Notes: generated by a model not told the origin, from the sequence alone. A stretch of DNA of 64,000 nt from Mycobacterium basiliense (GCF_900292015.1 NZ_LR130759.1:2232001-2296000), one strand, 5' to 3'; numbered from the stretch's first letter, positions 1 to 9,453 are shown. Translations and numbers: made by a program.

Positions 1-152
1 CACAGGGCCACGCCAATGATGTACAGCAGGAGCAGCACCAGGCTGATCACGCCGGCCTGGGTCTGCCACGCGTTGATCAACGCCCCTTGAAAGAGGCGAA
101 GAACGACCATCGCGGCAGCGAACACCAACCCGCGCAGCATCCAGTTAGTCAT
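1..152 (-). CDS. Conserved membrane protein, Rv2536-like (N-terminal part only)
   Basis: About 50 codons of a minus-strand gene that runs off the left edge. The ATG is at 152 and the product begins MTNWMLRGLVFAAAMVVLRL, followed by a second hydrophobic stretch with a run of four leucines, so two membrane segments are visible. The opening closely matches my memory of the conserved membrane protein Rv2536, which also neighbours pepQ in M. tuberculosis. Its function is unknown. It is transcribed away from pepQ, with 33 bp between the two start codons, so the promoters of both must lie in or near this short gap. Confidence 0.8.
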   Translation of the reverse strand, partial: MTNWMLRGLVFAAAMVVLRLFQGALINAWQTQAGVISLVLLLLYIIGVAL

Positions 153-185
153 GGATGCTCAGCGTAGCGAGTACCGTCAAGGGGC

Positions 186-1310
186 GTGACACATTCCCAG
201 CGTCGACACAACCTCAAAGCCAAAATCGGTGCCGCCGGACTGGACGCGATGCTGGTCACCGATCTGATAAATGTCCGATATCTATCGGGTTTCAGCGGGT
301 CCAACGGCGCGTTGCTGGTATTCGCCGACGAACGCGAAGCGGTGCTGGCCACCGATGGTCGCTACCGCACTCAGGCTGCGCACCAGGCACCAGACCTGGA
401 GGTAGCGATCGAACGCGCTCTTGGACGCCATCTGAGCCGCCGTGCCGCCGACGACGGCGTACGCAAGCTCGGCTTTGAGAGCCATGTGGTCACGGTGGAC
501 GGCTTGGATGCGCTAACTGGTGCGCTGGCGCAGACGAACACCGAGTTGGTGCGTGCCTCCGGAACCGTGGAGACACTGCGCGAGATCAAAGACGCTGGTG
601 AGCTGGCGCTATTGCGCCTGGCGTGCGAAGCGGCCGACGCCGCACTGACCGACCTGGTCAAACGCGGCGGTCTGCGGCCGGGCCGAACCGAACGTGAGGT
701 GGCTCGCGATCTGGAGGGCCTGATGTTCGACCATGGCGCCGACGCGGTGTCGTTCGAGACCATCGTGGCCGCCGGGGCAAATTCGGCGATTCCGCATCAC
801 CGGCCCACCGACGCGGCGTTGGCGGCGGGTGACTTTGTCAAAATCGATTTCGGTGCGTTGGTCGCCGGCTACCACTCCGACATGACCCGCACCTTTGTGC
901 TGGGCAAGGCGGCTGACTGGCAGCTGGAGATCTATCAGCTGGTCTCCGAGGCGCAACGGGCCGGCCGGGAGGCGTTGCGCCCGGGTGCCGAACTGCGTGA
1001 GGTCGATGGTGCGGCCCGACAGCTGATCGCGGACGCGGGCTATGCGGAAAACTTCGGCCACGGCCTGGGACACGGCGTCGGCCTGCAGATACATGAAGCG
1101 CCGGGCATCGGTGCGACATCCGCCGGTACACTACTGGCGGGCTCCGTGGTCACCGTGGAGCCCGGCGTCTATCTACCCGGCCGCGGCGGTGTTCGCATTG
1201 AGGACACATTGGTGGTGGCCAGCGAAAACCCGGTCACCTCAGAGTCGCGAAGTGCCGGGCAGACCCCGGAATTGTTGACCCGGTTCCCGAAGGAACTGGC
1301 CATCCTGTAG
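186..1310 (+). CDS. pepQ: Xaa-Pro dipeptidase / aminopeptidase P-type metallopeptidase PepQ
   Basis: A 374-aa cytoplasmic M24-family peptidase that hydrolyses X-Pro bonds in short peptides. An N-terminal creatinase-like domain (about residues 1-130) precedes the pita-bread catalytic domain. All five expected dinuclear metal ligands are visible: D221 and D232 ([14 protein letters not shown]), H296 (GHGLGHGVG), E325 (TVEPGVY) and E339 (RIEDT). The GTG start at 186 gives MTHSQRR, as in the M. tuberculosis protein, and follows a purine-rich AAGGGG. The gene is followed after 14 bp by efp, so the two are probably cotranscribed; pepQ-efp pairing is common in bacteria. Confidence 0.93.
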   Translation: MTHSQRRHNLKAKIGAAGLDAMLVTDLINVRYLSGFSGSNGALLVFADEREAVLATDGRYRTQAAHQAPDLEVAIERALGRHLSRRAADDGVRKLGFESHVVTVDGLDALTGALAQTNTELVRASGTVETLREIKDAGELALLRLACEAADAALTDLVKRGGLRPGRTEREVARDLEGLMFDHGADAVSFETIVAAGANSAIPHHRPTDAALAAGDFVKIDFGALVAGYHSDMTRTFVLGKAADWQLEIYQLVSEAQRAGREALRPGAELREVDGAARQLIADAGYAENFGHGLGHGVGLQIHEAPGIGATSAGTLLAGSVVTVEPGVYLPGRGGVRIEDTLVVASENPVTSESRSAGQTPELLTRFPKELAIL

Positions 1311-1324
1311 GAGATTTGGCGATC

Positions 1325-1888
1325 GTGGCGAGCACCGCTGACTTCAAGAATGGACTTGTCCTGGCTATCGACGGGCAACTATGGACGATCGTCGAGTTCC
1401 AGCACGTCAAGCCGGGCAAGGGCCCGGCCTTTGTGCGCACCAAGCTCAAGAACGTGCTCTCGGGCAAGGTCGTGGACAAGACCTACAACGCCGGGGTGAA
1501 GGTGGAGACGGCGACCGTCGACCGCCGCGACACCACCTACCTCTACCGCGACGGCTCGGACTTCGTGTTTATGGACAGCCAGGACTACGAGCAGCACCCC
1601 TTGCCGGAGTCCCTGGTCGGCGATGACGCACGGTTCCTGTTGGAGGGTATGCCGGTGCAGGTGGCCTTCCACAACGGGTCGCCGCTGTACATCGAGTTGC
1701 CCGTCACCGTGGAGCTCGAAGTCACCCACACCGAGCCGGGTCTGCAGGGCGACCGGTCCAGCGCGGGCACCAAACCTGCCACCTTGGAAACGGGCGCCCA
1801 GATCAACGTGCCCTTGTTCATCAACACCGGAGACAGGCTGAAGGTCGATTCGCGCGACGGCAGCTACCTGGGCAGGGTCAACGCCTGA
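1325..1888 (+). CDS. efp: Translation elongation factor P
   Basis: EF-P relieves ribosome stalling at polyproline stretches. The product is 187 aa, the length I recall for M. tuberculosis, with the KOW-like N-terminal domain carrying the KPGKGPAF tip loop (its lysine is where other bacteria may modify EF-P) and two OB domains ending [11 protein letters not shown] chose GTG 1325 ([10 protein letters not shown]) over the in-frame TTG at 1316: AGGAG at 1309-1313 is 11 nt from the GTG but only 2 nt from the TTG, and the family starts here. The gene lies between pepQ and nusB with 2 bp to nusB. Confidence 0.95.
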   Translation: MASTADFKNGLVLAIDGQLWTIVEFQHVKPGKGPAFVRTKLKNVLSGKVVDKTYNAGVKVETATVDRRDTTYLYRDGSDFVFMDSQDYEQHPLPESLVGDDARFLLEGMPVQVAFHNGSPLYIELPVTVELEVTHTEPGLQGDRSSAGTKPATLETGAQINVPLFINTGDRLKVDSRDGSYLGRVNA

Positions 1889-1890
1889 GC

Positions 1891-2424
1891 ATGGCGGACG
1901 GAAAGCCGGACAAGCCGGCGAAAGCGACCAAGGGACGCCATCAGGCCCGCAAGCGTGCGGTGGACCTGTTGTTCGAGGCCGAGGCCCGCGGCATGAGCCC
2001 GGTCGAGGTCGCCGATGCCCGGACTGCGCTTGCCAAAGCGAAGCCGGAGGTCGCCTCGCTGCACCCCTACACCGCGGCGGTGGCGCACGGGGTCGGCGAG
2101 CACGCCGCCCACATCGATGATCTGATCGCTTCGCACCTGCAGGGTTGGACCCTGGACCGGCTGCCCGCGGTGGACCGTGCAATATTGCGCGTCGCGGTGT
2201 GGGAGTTGCTGTATGCCGAGGACGTGCCCGAACCCGTGGCCGTAGACGAGGCCGTCGAGCTGGCCAAGGAGCTGTCCACCGACGATTCGCCGAGCTTCAT
2301 CAACGGGGTACTCGGACAGGTCATGTTGGTGACGCCGCAGATCCGCGCGGCCGCCGCGGCGGTCCGCGAGTCGGTTCCGCATCAGGAGGCGCTCCAGCCG
2401 GAAAACCAAGGATCGTGTACATGA
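1891..2424 (+). CDS. nusB: Transcription antitermination factor NusB
   Basis: NusB binds boxA RNA with S10 (NusE) during rRNA antitermination. The 177-aa all-helical protein has the RNA-binding opening [20 protein letters not shown] after a basic, low-complexity N-terminus, then the conserved [18 protein letters not shown] and [24 protein letters not shown] segments. It is about 20 residues longer than the roughly 156-aa M. tuberculosis protein, mostly at the two ends. ATG 1891 follows the efp stop by 2 bp. Its TGA overlaps the next ATG (ATGA), showing translational coupling to the small membrane protein gene. Confidence 0.95.
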   Translation: MADGKPDKPAKATKGRHQARKRAVDLLFEAEARGMSPVEVADARTALAKAKPEVASLHPYTAAVAHGVGEHAAHIDDLIASHLQGWTLDRLPAVDRAILRVAVWELLYAEDVPEPVAVDEAVELAKELSTDDSPSFINGVLGQVMLVTPQIRAAAAAVRESVPHQEALQPENQGSCT

Positions 2425-2819
2425 GCAGACTCGAGTTGCGTGTGGTGATCGCCGCCTGGATGGCGGCGGCGGTGATTTTTGGTGCGGTCATCTGCGCTGC
2501 CTACGGGTGGGTCATTGTCGCCTCGGCGCTGTCCATTTACGCGCTGGGCGTGGGTGCTTGGCTGTATCACTCGATCGAGCGCCTGGTTCTGGCCCGTCGC
2601 ATCAGCACCGTTCGGTCGGCGGCGCGGCCGCTGCAGCCGCTGCTGCCGGTGATGGCCGCCATCATGGGTCTGACGCAGGCCGTGGTGCGCTCGCTCGGCG
2701 ATGTCACTGACCTGCCGGCACGTCGCTGGGAGCTTCCACAGCTGCCGGTGCTGCGTTGGGTGGATAGCACCCTGGGAAGCCGGCGGATTGTCGACGGCGA
2801 CGACGAGCTTGAGGGCTGA
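2421..2819 (+). CDS. Small membrane protein, Rv2532c-like, unknown function
   Basis: A 132-aa protein starting at ATG 2421, which overlaps the nusB stop by 4 bp (ATGA). Two hydrophobic segments near the N-terminus ([20 protein letters not shown] and [18 protein letters not shown]) predict a membrane hairpin, and a basic, soluble C-terminal half ends in an acidic tail (DGDDELEG). The length and position match Rv2532c of M. tuberculosis. No catalytic motif is visible. Longer versions of this reading frame extend back into nusB but would overlap it extensively, so I reject them. Function is not assigned. Confidence 0.85.
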   Translation: MSRLELRVVIAAWMAAAVIFGAVICAAYGWVIVASALSIYALGVGAWLYHSIERLVLARRISTVRSAARPLQPLLPVMAAIMGLTQAVVRSLGDVTDLPARRWELPQLPVLRWVDSTLGSRRIVDGDDELEG

Positions 2820-2999
2820 CACCTCCGATCCCGGTCGCCGGCGGTCGGCGGGACGAACATTCGGTGCTGCAATACGGTCTGATGCCACCGATTAACTCGA
2901 TAACCTGCGAGAGTGAGTCTTCGGGTATGACAGGTACGCGCGCGCGCTACTAAACGGCTGCCCGACGGCGCGTCCCGCACCACAAGGACAGGTGACGAC

Positions 3000-5828
3000 A
3001 TGAAGCGATACAGCACCCGACCGCGACGACTTCGTGTCTCGGCATTGGCAGCGGTGGCCAACCCGTCGTATGCACGCGTCGACACGTGGAATCTGCTCGA
3101 TGACGCATGCTCGCACCTTGCCGAGGTCGACCTCGCAGGGTTGGACACCGCCCACGACATGGCGAAGGTGCGGCGGCTGATGGACCGCATCGGCGCCTAC
3201 GAACGCTACTGGCTCTATCCGGGCGCGGAGAAGCTAGCCACGTTTCGCGCTCACCTGGAAAGCAAGTCCACGGTGCGGCTCAAAGAAGAGGTGTCGCTGG
3301 CCGTCCGTCTGCTGGGTGAATACGGCGACCGCACAGCGTTGTTCGACACCTCCGCGCCGCTGGCCGAGCAGGAGCTGGTGGCCCAGGCCAAGCAGCAGCA
3401 GTTCTACACCGTGTTGGTTGCCGACGACGCGCCCACGACCGCGCCCGACTCTTTAGCCGAAAACCTTCGGGCACTGCATAATCCGTCTGACGACGTTCAG
3501 TTTGAAGTGCTGGTGGCGCCCAGCGTCGAGGACGCCATCACCGCGGTGGCGCTCAACGGCGAGATCCAGGCCGCCATCATCCGCCACGACCTGCCGCTTC
3601 GGTCCAGGGACCGGTTACCGCTGATGAACACGTTGTTGGGGGCCAACGATGACGTGGTGGCTTCCGACAGTCCGCACGACTGGATCGAATGTGGTGAGTG
3701 GATCAGGGAGCTGCGCCCGCACATCGACCTTTACCTGCTCACCGACGAGTCCATCGCGGCCGGCAACGATGACGAGCCGGACGTCTACGACCGCACTTTC
3801 TACCGGCTCAACGATGTCACCGATCTGCACAGCACAGTGCTCGCCGGGCTGCGGAACCGGTTTGCCACACCGTTTTTCGATGCCCTGCGCGCCTACGCGG
3901 CGGCACCTGTCGGTCAATTCCACGCGCTTCCCGTCGCGCGCGGTGCCAGCATTTTCAACTCCAAGTCGCTGCAGGACATGGGTGACTTCTACGGCCGCAA
4001 CATCTTCATGGCCGAGACGTCGACCACTTCGGGCGGTTTGGATTCTCTGCTGGACCCGCACGGCAACATCAAGAAAGCGATGGACAAGGCCGCGCACACC
4101 TGGAACGCCGACCACACCTACTTCGTCACCAACGGCACTTCCACGGCGAACAAGATCGTGGTGCAGTCGCTGACCCGGCCGGGCGACATCGTGCTGATCG
4201 ACCGCAACTGTCACAAGTCACACCATTACGGCCTGGTGCTGGCCGGCGCGTATCCGTTGTATCTGGACGCCTATCCGCTGCCTCAGTTCGCCATCTACGG
4301 AGCGGTATCGCTACAGACGATCAAGAAGGTGTTGCTGGACTTGGAAGCGGCCGGACAGCTGCACAAGGTGCGCATGCTGCTGTTGACCAACTGCACCTTC
4401 GACGGCGTTGTCTATAACCCGCGCCGCGTGATGGAGGAAGTGCTGGCGATCAAGCCAGACATCTGTTTCCTGTGGGACGAGGCCTGGTACGCGTTTGCCA
4501 CCGCCGTGCCGTGGGCCCGGCAACGTACCGCGATGGTATCCGCGGAATATCTCGAGTCGATGTTGGCCTCGCCGGAATACGCCGAGGAATACGAGGCTTG
4601 GCGGGCCTCGATGGAGGGGGTGCCGCGCTCGGACTGGGCGGATCGCCGGCTGCTACCCGATCCCGCTCGCGCGCGGGTCCGGGTCTATGCCACGCACTCC
4701 ACGCACAAGTCGCTGTCGGCGCTGCGGCAGGCCTCCATGATCCACGTCCGTGATCAGGACTTCAACGCGCTGACCCGCGACGCGTTCGGTGAGGCATTTC
4801 TGACCCACACCTCGACGTCGCCGAACCAGCAACTTCTGGCCTCGCTGGACCTGGCCCGCCGGCAGGTCGATATCGAGGGCTTCCAGCTGGTCCGCCAGGT
4901 CTATGACATGGCGCTGGTTTTTCGGCACCGGGTTCGTAAGGACCGGCTGATCAGCAAGTGGTTCCGGATTCTCGACGAATCCGACTTGGTGCCCGAGGAG
5001 TTCCGGGCCTCGGCGGTCAGCTCCTATCGGCAGGTGCGGCAGGGTGCTTTGGCCGAGTGGAATGAGGCGTGGCGGTCCGATCAGTTTGTGCTGGACGCGA
5101 CGCGGGTCACGTTGTTCATCGGGGCGACGGGAATGAACGGATACGACTTCCGCGAGAAGATCCTGATGGAGCGATTCGGCATCCAGATTAACAAGACCTC
5201 GATCAACAGCGTGCTGCTGATCTTCACCATCGGTGTCACCTGGTCCAGCGTGCACTATCTGCTCGACGTCCTGCGTCGGATCGCCACCGACTTTGACCGA
5301 GGCCAGAAGGCCGCCAGCGCGGCCGACTGGGCCCTGCACCAGCGCCGGGTCGAGGAGATCACTCAGGACTTGCCGCACCTACCCGACTTCAGTGAATTTG
5401 ACGTTGCGTTCCGTCCCGACGACGCAAGCAATTTCGGCGATATGCGATCGGCCTTCTACGCCGGTTATGAGGAATCCGACCGCGAGTACGTGCAGATCGG
5501 TCTGGCTGGTCGACGGCTCGCCGAGGGCAAAACCTTGGTGTCCACCACATTCGTCGTGCCCTACCCACCGGGGTTCCCGGTCCTGGTTCCAGGTCAAGTG
5601 GTGTCCAAAGAGATCGTCTATTTCCTGGCCCAGCTCGACGTCAAAGAAATTCACGGCTACAACCACGAACTGGGGTTGTCGGTGTTCAGCGAGCCCGCGC
5701 TCAAGCGCATGGAGGCGGCCCGCAGCGTGATCGCCTCGGCAGGAGCGGGGCTGCCTGCCTTCGAGGTGCCGGTGGATTCGTCGGTGGTGAACGGCGACGG
5801 TGTGCTGCAGGCGGTCGCCGAAGATTGA
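3000..5828 (+). CDS. adi: PLP-dependent Orn/Lys/Arg-type decarboxylase (Rv2531c-like)
   Basis: A large 942-aa fold-type I PLP enzyme. An N-terminal receiver-like 'wing' region (about residues 115-260) precedes the major PLP domain. The Schiff-base lysine is K570 in ATHSTHKSLSALRQ; DEAWYA supplies the expected aspartate, and GTSTANK the cofactor phosphate loop. The family decarboxylates basic amino acids to polyamines or agmatine. Its true substrate in mycobacteria is, to my knowledge, not established, so the symbol adi only follows M. tuberculosis annotation. ATG 3000 is preceded by ACAGGTGACGAC, a weak ribosome site. A 180-bp gap before it may hold its own promoter; I saw no convincing -35/-10 pair there. 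Confidence 0.85.
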   Translation: MKRYSTRPRRLRVSALAAVANPSYARVDTWNLLDDACSHLAEVDLAGLDTAHDMAKVRRLMDRIGAYERYWLYPGAEKLATFRAHLESKSTVRLKEEVSLAVRLLGEYGDRTALFDTSAPLAEQELVAQAKQQQFYTVLVADDAPTTAPDSLAENLRALHNPSDDVQFEVLVAPSVEDAITAVALNGEIQAAIIRHDLPLRSRDRLPLMNTLLGANDDVVASDSPHDWIECGEWIRELRPHIDLYLLTDESIAAGNDDEPDVYDRTFYRLNDVTDLHSTVLAGLRNRFATPFFDALRAYAAAPVGQFHALPVARGASIFNSKSLQDMGDFYGRNIFMAETSTTSGGLDSLLDPHGNIKKAMDKAAHTWNADHTYFVTNGTSTANKIVVQSLTRPGDIVLIDRNCHKSHHYGLVLAGAYPLYLDAYPLPQFAIYGAVSLQTIKKVLLDLEAAGQLHKVRMLLLTNCTFDGVVYNPRRVMEEVLAIKPDICFLWDEAWYAFATAVPWARQRTAMVSAEYLESMLASPEYAEEYEAWRASMEGVPRSDWADRRLLPDPARARVRVYATHSTHKSLSALRQASMIHVRDQDFNALTRDAFGEAFLTHTSTSPNQQLLASLDLARRQVDIEGFQLVRQVYDMALVFRHRVRKDRLISKWFRILDESDLVPEEFRASAVSSYRQVRQGALAEWNEAWRSDQFVLDATRVTLFIGATGMNGYDFREKILMERFGIQINKTSINSVLLIFTIGVTWSSVHYLLDVLRRIATDFDRGQKAASAADWALHQRRVEEITQDLPHLPDFSEFDVAFRPDDASNFGDMRSAFYAGYEESDREYVQIGLAGRRLAEGKTLVSTTFVVPYPPGFPVLVPGQVVSKEIVYFLAQLDVKEIHGYNHELGLSVFSEPALKRMEAARSVIASAGAGLPAFEVPVDSSVVNGDGVLQAVAED

Positions 5829-5841
5829 TGCCGGTGACCCG

Positions 5842-7077
5842 CTATGCGTGCTGGCTGGGGCGCAGAGCGGGATAGTCGGGCAGGTCGACCGATTCGGCAA
5901 CGGTGAACCATTTTCTTTCCGCGATCGGACGAAACGGCCAACGCTGCATGTATTTCATCGCCAGGGCCGTCATGCGGATGTCGGAGGCGGACATCGGTAG
6001 ATAGCGATCGATGGTGTTCGGCAGATCCTGGCACTTGGCTACGTACGGCCGCATGACCGTCGCGTAGCGGCCGAGCGCGTCCGCGAGTAGCCCGCCATCG
6101 ATGGTGTCATCGTGTGCCGGGCCCAACTCGCCGGCCAGCACATAGGCACCCACCAGCGCCAGGCTGGTGCCCATGCCGCTGAGCGGCGACGCGCAATAGC
6201 CGGCGTCGCCAACCAGCGTCACCCGCCCACACGACCAGGTATCCATCTGGATCTGGACGATCGCGTCGAAATAGAAGTCGTCGGCTTCGCGTGCGGCGGC
6301 GACCAGGGCATCGGATTGCCAACCGGCGCCGGCGAAACGGGCGGCCAGCAGGTCGCGTTGCGCATCGAGATCGGCGCGGTCGTAGCGGATCGGATCGGAG
6401 CGAAATGCCAGGCCGGCCTTGGCTATCGCCGGATCATGTGACGGGCGCAGCGACGCGTTGCGGCCGCCGGGTGCCTGGTACATCAGGTACCAGCCGTCGA
6501 GGCCGACGGTGTCGGGCGCGCTGAACCAGGCGTTGTAACCGCCCAGTGCGCGCACAAATTTCTCCTCGGGACCGAAGACCAGCCGTCGTACGGTCGAATG
6601 CGGGCCGTCGGCGCCAACCACCAGATCCGCGCGCAGCGTCGATCCGTCGGACAACGTCGCCAACACGGCGTCATCGGAAGGTGCCAGCTGGGTGATGCGG
6701 CTGCCAAAGCGGTAGTCGGTACCGGCCGCGGTGGCACCGTACAGCACGTCGACCAGATCGCCGCGCAAGATCTCGAGCTGGCTTACCGGGCCGTTCCCGT
6801 GGAACGCCTCGACCGGCATCTCGGCGCGACGCCGGCCGTCGGCGTGCACCCAGGCGATGCCCCGCTGTCTCAGGCTGCGCTCGCGCATCTGGTCCAGCAG
6901 CCCCATCCGCTCGGTGACATGGCGCCCGGCCCCCCGTAGGTCGACGGTCTGACCACCCGGGCGGATGCCATCGGCCAGCTCCAGTACCACCACGTGGTAA
7001 CCGATGCGGCCGAGCCAGAACGCCAACGCGGGTCCCGCGATCCCCGCGCCACTGACCAGTACGGTTGGTTTTGCCAC
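5842..7077 (-). CDS. FAD-dependent monooxygenase (PHBH / TetX-like)
   Basis: A 411-aa flavoprotein aromatic hydroxylase-like enzyme. It shows the FAD Rossmann motif GAGIAGPALAFWLGR near residue 10, the DG motif with NAD(P)H and FAD contacts (VGADGPHSTVR), and the FAD-ribose motif LVGDAGYCASPLSGMGTSLA near residue 285. GTG 7077 gives MAKPTVLVSGAG, the normal start for the family. It converges on the decarboxylase gene with 13 bp between the stops. The substrate cannot be read from sequence; relatives hydroxylate aromatics or inactivate antibiotics. It is not part of the lipid or pyrimidine operons nearby. Confidence 0.85.
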   Translation of the reverse strand: MAKPTVLVSGAGIAGPALAFWLGRIGYHVVVLELADGIRPGGQTVDLRGAGRHVTERMGLLDQMRERSLRQRGIAWVHADGRRRAEMPVEAFHGNGPVSQLEILRGDLVDVLYGATAAGTDYRFGSRITQLAPSDDAVLATLSDGSTLRADLVVGADGPHSTVRRLVFGPEEKFVRALGGYNAWFSAPDTVGLDGWYLMYQAPGGRNASLRPSHDPAIAKAGLAFRSDPIRYDRADLDAQRDLLAARFAGAGWQSDALVAAAREADDFYFDAIVQIQMDTWSCGRVTLVGDAGYCASPLSGMGTSLALVGAYVLAGELGPAHDDTIDGGLLADALGRYATVMRPYVAKCQDLPNTIDRYLPMSASDIRMTALAMKYMQRWPFRPIAERKWFTVAESVDLPDYPALRPSQHA

Positions 7078-7099
7078 GCGGCTCAGCCTAAGCCAACGG

Positions 7100-7411
7100 T
7101 TACTCGGGGATGGTATACAGCTCGTGCGCCATGGCGCGATTGCGTTCCTCAGTCTGCTGGTAGCTGGTGACCGTGACGTGTATCCGTTGCGCTAGTCCGC
7201 GCAGGGCATCGCTAACCCGGACGATATTCGTATCTAAACTTGCCACGATCTCTGGCGATATTTCATTGAAGTTGGCCGACGCGTCGTCAAGTCCGAGCGC
7301 AAGATAAGGCTCCGTGAGACGCTGGGAGGCGATCTGTGCGGAAATTACGCCCAGGCGATCCGCCAATGAACGGAGGGCTGGGAAGCTTGTGACCCCTGCC
7401 GGCATCGTCAT
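7100..7411 (-). CDS. Small EspC-like (DUF2580-type) putative ESX secretion-associated protein
   Basis: A 103-aa helical protein starting at ATG 7411 (MTMPAGVTSF), preceded by GGAG at a good distance; an upstream in-frame start has no such site. Length, alpha-helical character, absence of a signal peptide and a C-terminal YQQTE, which fits the general type VII secretion signal YxxxD/E, all resemble the EspC/DUF2580 family of small ESX-secreted proteins. The family call is by pattern only. The gene ends 22 bp downstream of the FAD monooxygenase start, on the same strand, so the two may be cotranscribed. It diverges from the WXG-like gene at 7852. Confidence 0.55.
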   Translation of the reverse strand: MTMPAGVTSFPALRSLADRLGVISAQIASQRLTEPYLALGLDDASANFNEISPEIVASLDTNIVRVSDALRGLAQRIHVTVTSYQQTEERNRAMAHELYTIPE

Positions 7412-7851
7412 TGTTGGCTCCTTCTCTGCGAATGTGCCGGCGCTGGCTGCTTGCGTGTTAGGTATTTCTCGGTTGGACTGGCGCCTGAAGTACGGTGTCA
7501 TTATTCCTAAGTAACCCGCACCGTTGTCAACCGTTGGCACGCTCAGATTGTCTCGTTAGCGCTGGTGGATCCGCGTCATCAAGGTGCGTGTGGCTCGTCG
7601 GTGAATTTTTCGCCTGCTGTTGCTGAATTTGTACCGATGTTTCGTATCGAGTGTTCCCATTTCGGCGCCTAGGGGAGCGATGAAGTTTCTCGTGCGTTGA
7701 TGAATAATATTGCGCAAGTTCGATGAATTTCGCAGTCGCCGAGACTATTTACCCGGGGAGATTTTCAGCTGAACTCGTAGACGATATCCCGGGTTCATGT
7801 TATTGGTACTAGCTGATGCTGCACGGCGCTACGTCTCAGGAGGTAAGCATA
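7412..7851. other. 440-bp AT-richer divergent intergenic region
   Basis: This is the gap between the EspC-like gene (minus) and the WXG-like gene (plus). Its composition is visibly richer in A and T than almost anywhere else in the window, with runs such as TGAATTTTTCG and TGAATAATATTG. It contains no coding sequence I can defend; the longest ATG frames are a handful of codons. It must hold the promoters of both flanking genes. The odd base composition for this genome suggests acquired DNA or a long untranslated leader. Confidence 0.5.
7838..7843 (+). promoter_or_regulatory. Strong Shine-Dalgarno deciding the start at 7852
   Basis: A perfect AGGAGG lies 8 nt before ATG 7852 (MPIPRPTGQ). It fixes the start of the WXG-like protein there, rather than at the in-frame upstream ATG at 7816. 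Confidence 0.8.
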
Positions 7852-8373
7852 ATGCCGATCCCAAGGCCGACCGGCCAAGTCGAAACCATTCTGATGACCG
7901 GTGCTAACGCGTGGCCCGACATCGATGAAGACGCCGTATTTGCCCAGGCGGCGAGGATCAAGGCGACTTCGGCGGTGCTCACCGCACAGAAGGCAGCTTG
8001 TGACGAGCTCTTGGCAGGTCTAGGACTGACGTGGTGGGGAGAGGCTGCCGAGGCAGCCATGGCCAACCTTGAAGCCATCGTGCGCGAACTAGATGGGGTA
8101 CTGACGGACCTCGCGGCCGCGGAGGAATGCTACGACGACTTAGCCGAAGAGGTGGACGAGTTGAAGGGCGCCATCACGTACAGGGTCGAGCTCGCTCAAG
8201 CCACGATCAATATGCTGAAGACCCAGCCCGAGGGCGCCGCAGACATCCCGGAGATCGTCGAAGCGGTGTCTGCGCTGAACGTCGCTGCGGTTTCCGCGCT
8301 CGCGGCAGCAATTCAGGAGGAAGGCGGGGTACTGTGCGAGGACCTCGTAGGGCCGACGGTGCATGCTGAATGA
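7852..8373 (+). CDS. WXG100-like helical protein, putative type VII secretion substrate or partner
   Basis: A 173-aa acidic, almost entirely helical protein. Around residue 60 it carries GLTWWGEAAEAAM, a W-x-G turn between two helices as in WXG100 proteins, followed by a helix rich in Asp/Glu (ECYDDLAEEVDELKG) and a C-terminal alanine/valine helix. There is no signal peptide or transmembrane segment. The start at 7852 is set by AGGAGG. It resembles the N-terminal targeting half of larger ESX effectors, but no toxin domain follows; the stop is only 27 bp before the 3' end of the convergent AhpD-like gene. I do not recognise the specific family. Its neighbour across the AT-rich gap is EspC-like. 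Confidence 0.6.
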   Translation: MPIPRPTGQVETILMTGANAWPDIDEDAVFAQAARIKATSAVLTAQKAACDELLAGLGLTWWGEAAEAAMANLEAIVRELDGVLTDLAAAEECYDDLAEEVDELKGAITYRVELAQATINMLKTQPEGAADIPEIVEAVSALNVAAVSALAAAIQEEGGVLCEDLVGPTVHAE

Positions 8374-8400
8374 GCTGTTGGGCCACCGCCCGCGCGTGGA

Positions 8401-9453
8401 TCACCCGCCCCAGCCCGTGCCGTGGTGCTGGCCGTTCGGGTTCGGCTGCTCGATCGCCGGCTGGGTGATCCCGTTGCCGATGCGGCGTGCGGCGGCCCAC
8501 GCGGCCCACGCCAGCGCGTTGACCAGCGCCGCATCGGTAGCTAGTGCCGGTCGTGCGGCGGCGACGTCGGCGCCGGTGACCTGGTGCGGGGCCAGGCTGG
8601 TCAACAGGGCAAGGCGGGTGGCTGCTCGCAGGTCGGCAGGCAGCTGCGCGGTGTGCTCGGTGGTCCAGCCGCTGCTCAGTGGCATGGGGTCGCCACGCCA
8701 GGAATCCACGACCCGCCGCACCAACTGCCGGCTAGGTTCGGTTAGGTGCGCCGAGGTCTCCAGGTGATGGTCGAGCGCGGCAATCGCGGTGGCCAACGGC
8801 AAAGATGAAGCGGCCCAGCGGAGTTCGTGGGGTAGTGCTCGGGATGTTAGTCGTTGGGTGGACAGTCCGGATGGGCGGTCGGCGCGCGCCTTGCGGCCGA
8901 ACGCCAGCCCACCGGCTCGCCGGAGCAAGGCCTGGGTGCGCCGACCCCCGGGCAAGAAGGTCTCGTCGAGCAGGACCAGGACAACCCGCGCGATGAAGTG
9001 GAATGCCAGTGCGGTGCCGATATATTCGGCCTCCTCTGCCGCGCCGAAGGGTACCTCCTGCCGCGACAGCTGCCCGGTGCCGGCGGCCCATGCCACCAGC
9101 GGTGCATTCGGATCGTCGGCGGATAGCTCCTTGTCGGCTGCGATCGCGGCTGCCGTGTCGCTCGCGCCCGTGGCGTAGAGCAGGGTGGTGTGAGCGTCGA
9201 CGCACCACGGGCAGCGCAGGCCGGCCGCGACCGCGGCCGCGACGGCCTCCTTGCGAGCGCGGGGCACCTGTCCCGCCATCAGGGATTCCCGCACCGTTGC
9301 CCAGGCGGCGGCCAGCAGTCGTTCATCGGGGGAGAACATGACCATCGGCTCGACGACTCGTCCGAAATCGTGACGCACCTCGGCGTACACATCGGCGACG
9401 CAGCCGACGGCTCGCCTGGGCGTCACTGGCTCAATATGGTTGATGAACTTCAC
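8401..9453 (-). CDS. Carboxymuconolactone decarboxylase / AhpD-like protein
   Basis: A 350-aa protein with an AhpD-like helical core. The hallmark CPWCVDAHTT near residue 80 (two cysteines in CxxC plus the nearby His) suggests alkylhydroperoxidase or disulfide chemistry. It is about twice the length of a single AhpD domain, and the second half lacks another CxxC, so it may be a degenerate duplication or an added domain. The start is GTG 9453, whose GTGA overlaps the stop of the upstream TetR gene, so it is the last gene of the LLM-TetR-AhpD operon. A role in detoxification downstream of the flavin enzyme is inference. Confidence 0.75.
   Translation of the reverse strand: MKFINHIEPVTPRRAVGCVADVYAEVRHDFGRVVEPMVMFSPDERLLAAAWATVRESLMAGQVPRARKEAVAAAVAAGLRCPWCVDAHTTLLYATGASDTAAAIAADKELSADDPNAPLVAWAAGTGQLSRQEVPFGAAEEAEYIGTALAFHFIARVVLVLLDETFLPGGRRTQALLRRAGGLAFGRKARADRPSGLSTQRLTSRALPHELRWAASSLPLATAIAALDHHLETSAHLTEPSRQLVRRVVDSWRGDPMPLSSGWTTEHTAQLPADLRAATRLALLTSLAPHQVTGADVAAARPALATDAALVNALAWAAWAAARRIGNGITQPAIEQPNPNGQHHGTGWGG

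Noticed and set aside
8363..8767. 134-codon plus-strand frame after the WXG-like gene, tested as its missing toxin domain
   Set aside because: It lies antisense to the well-supported AhpD-like gene and has no ribosome site or recognisable fold.
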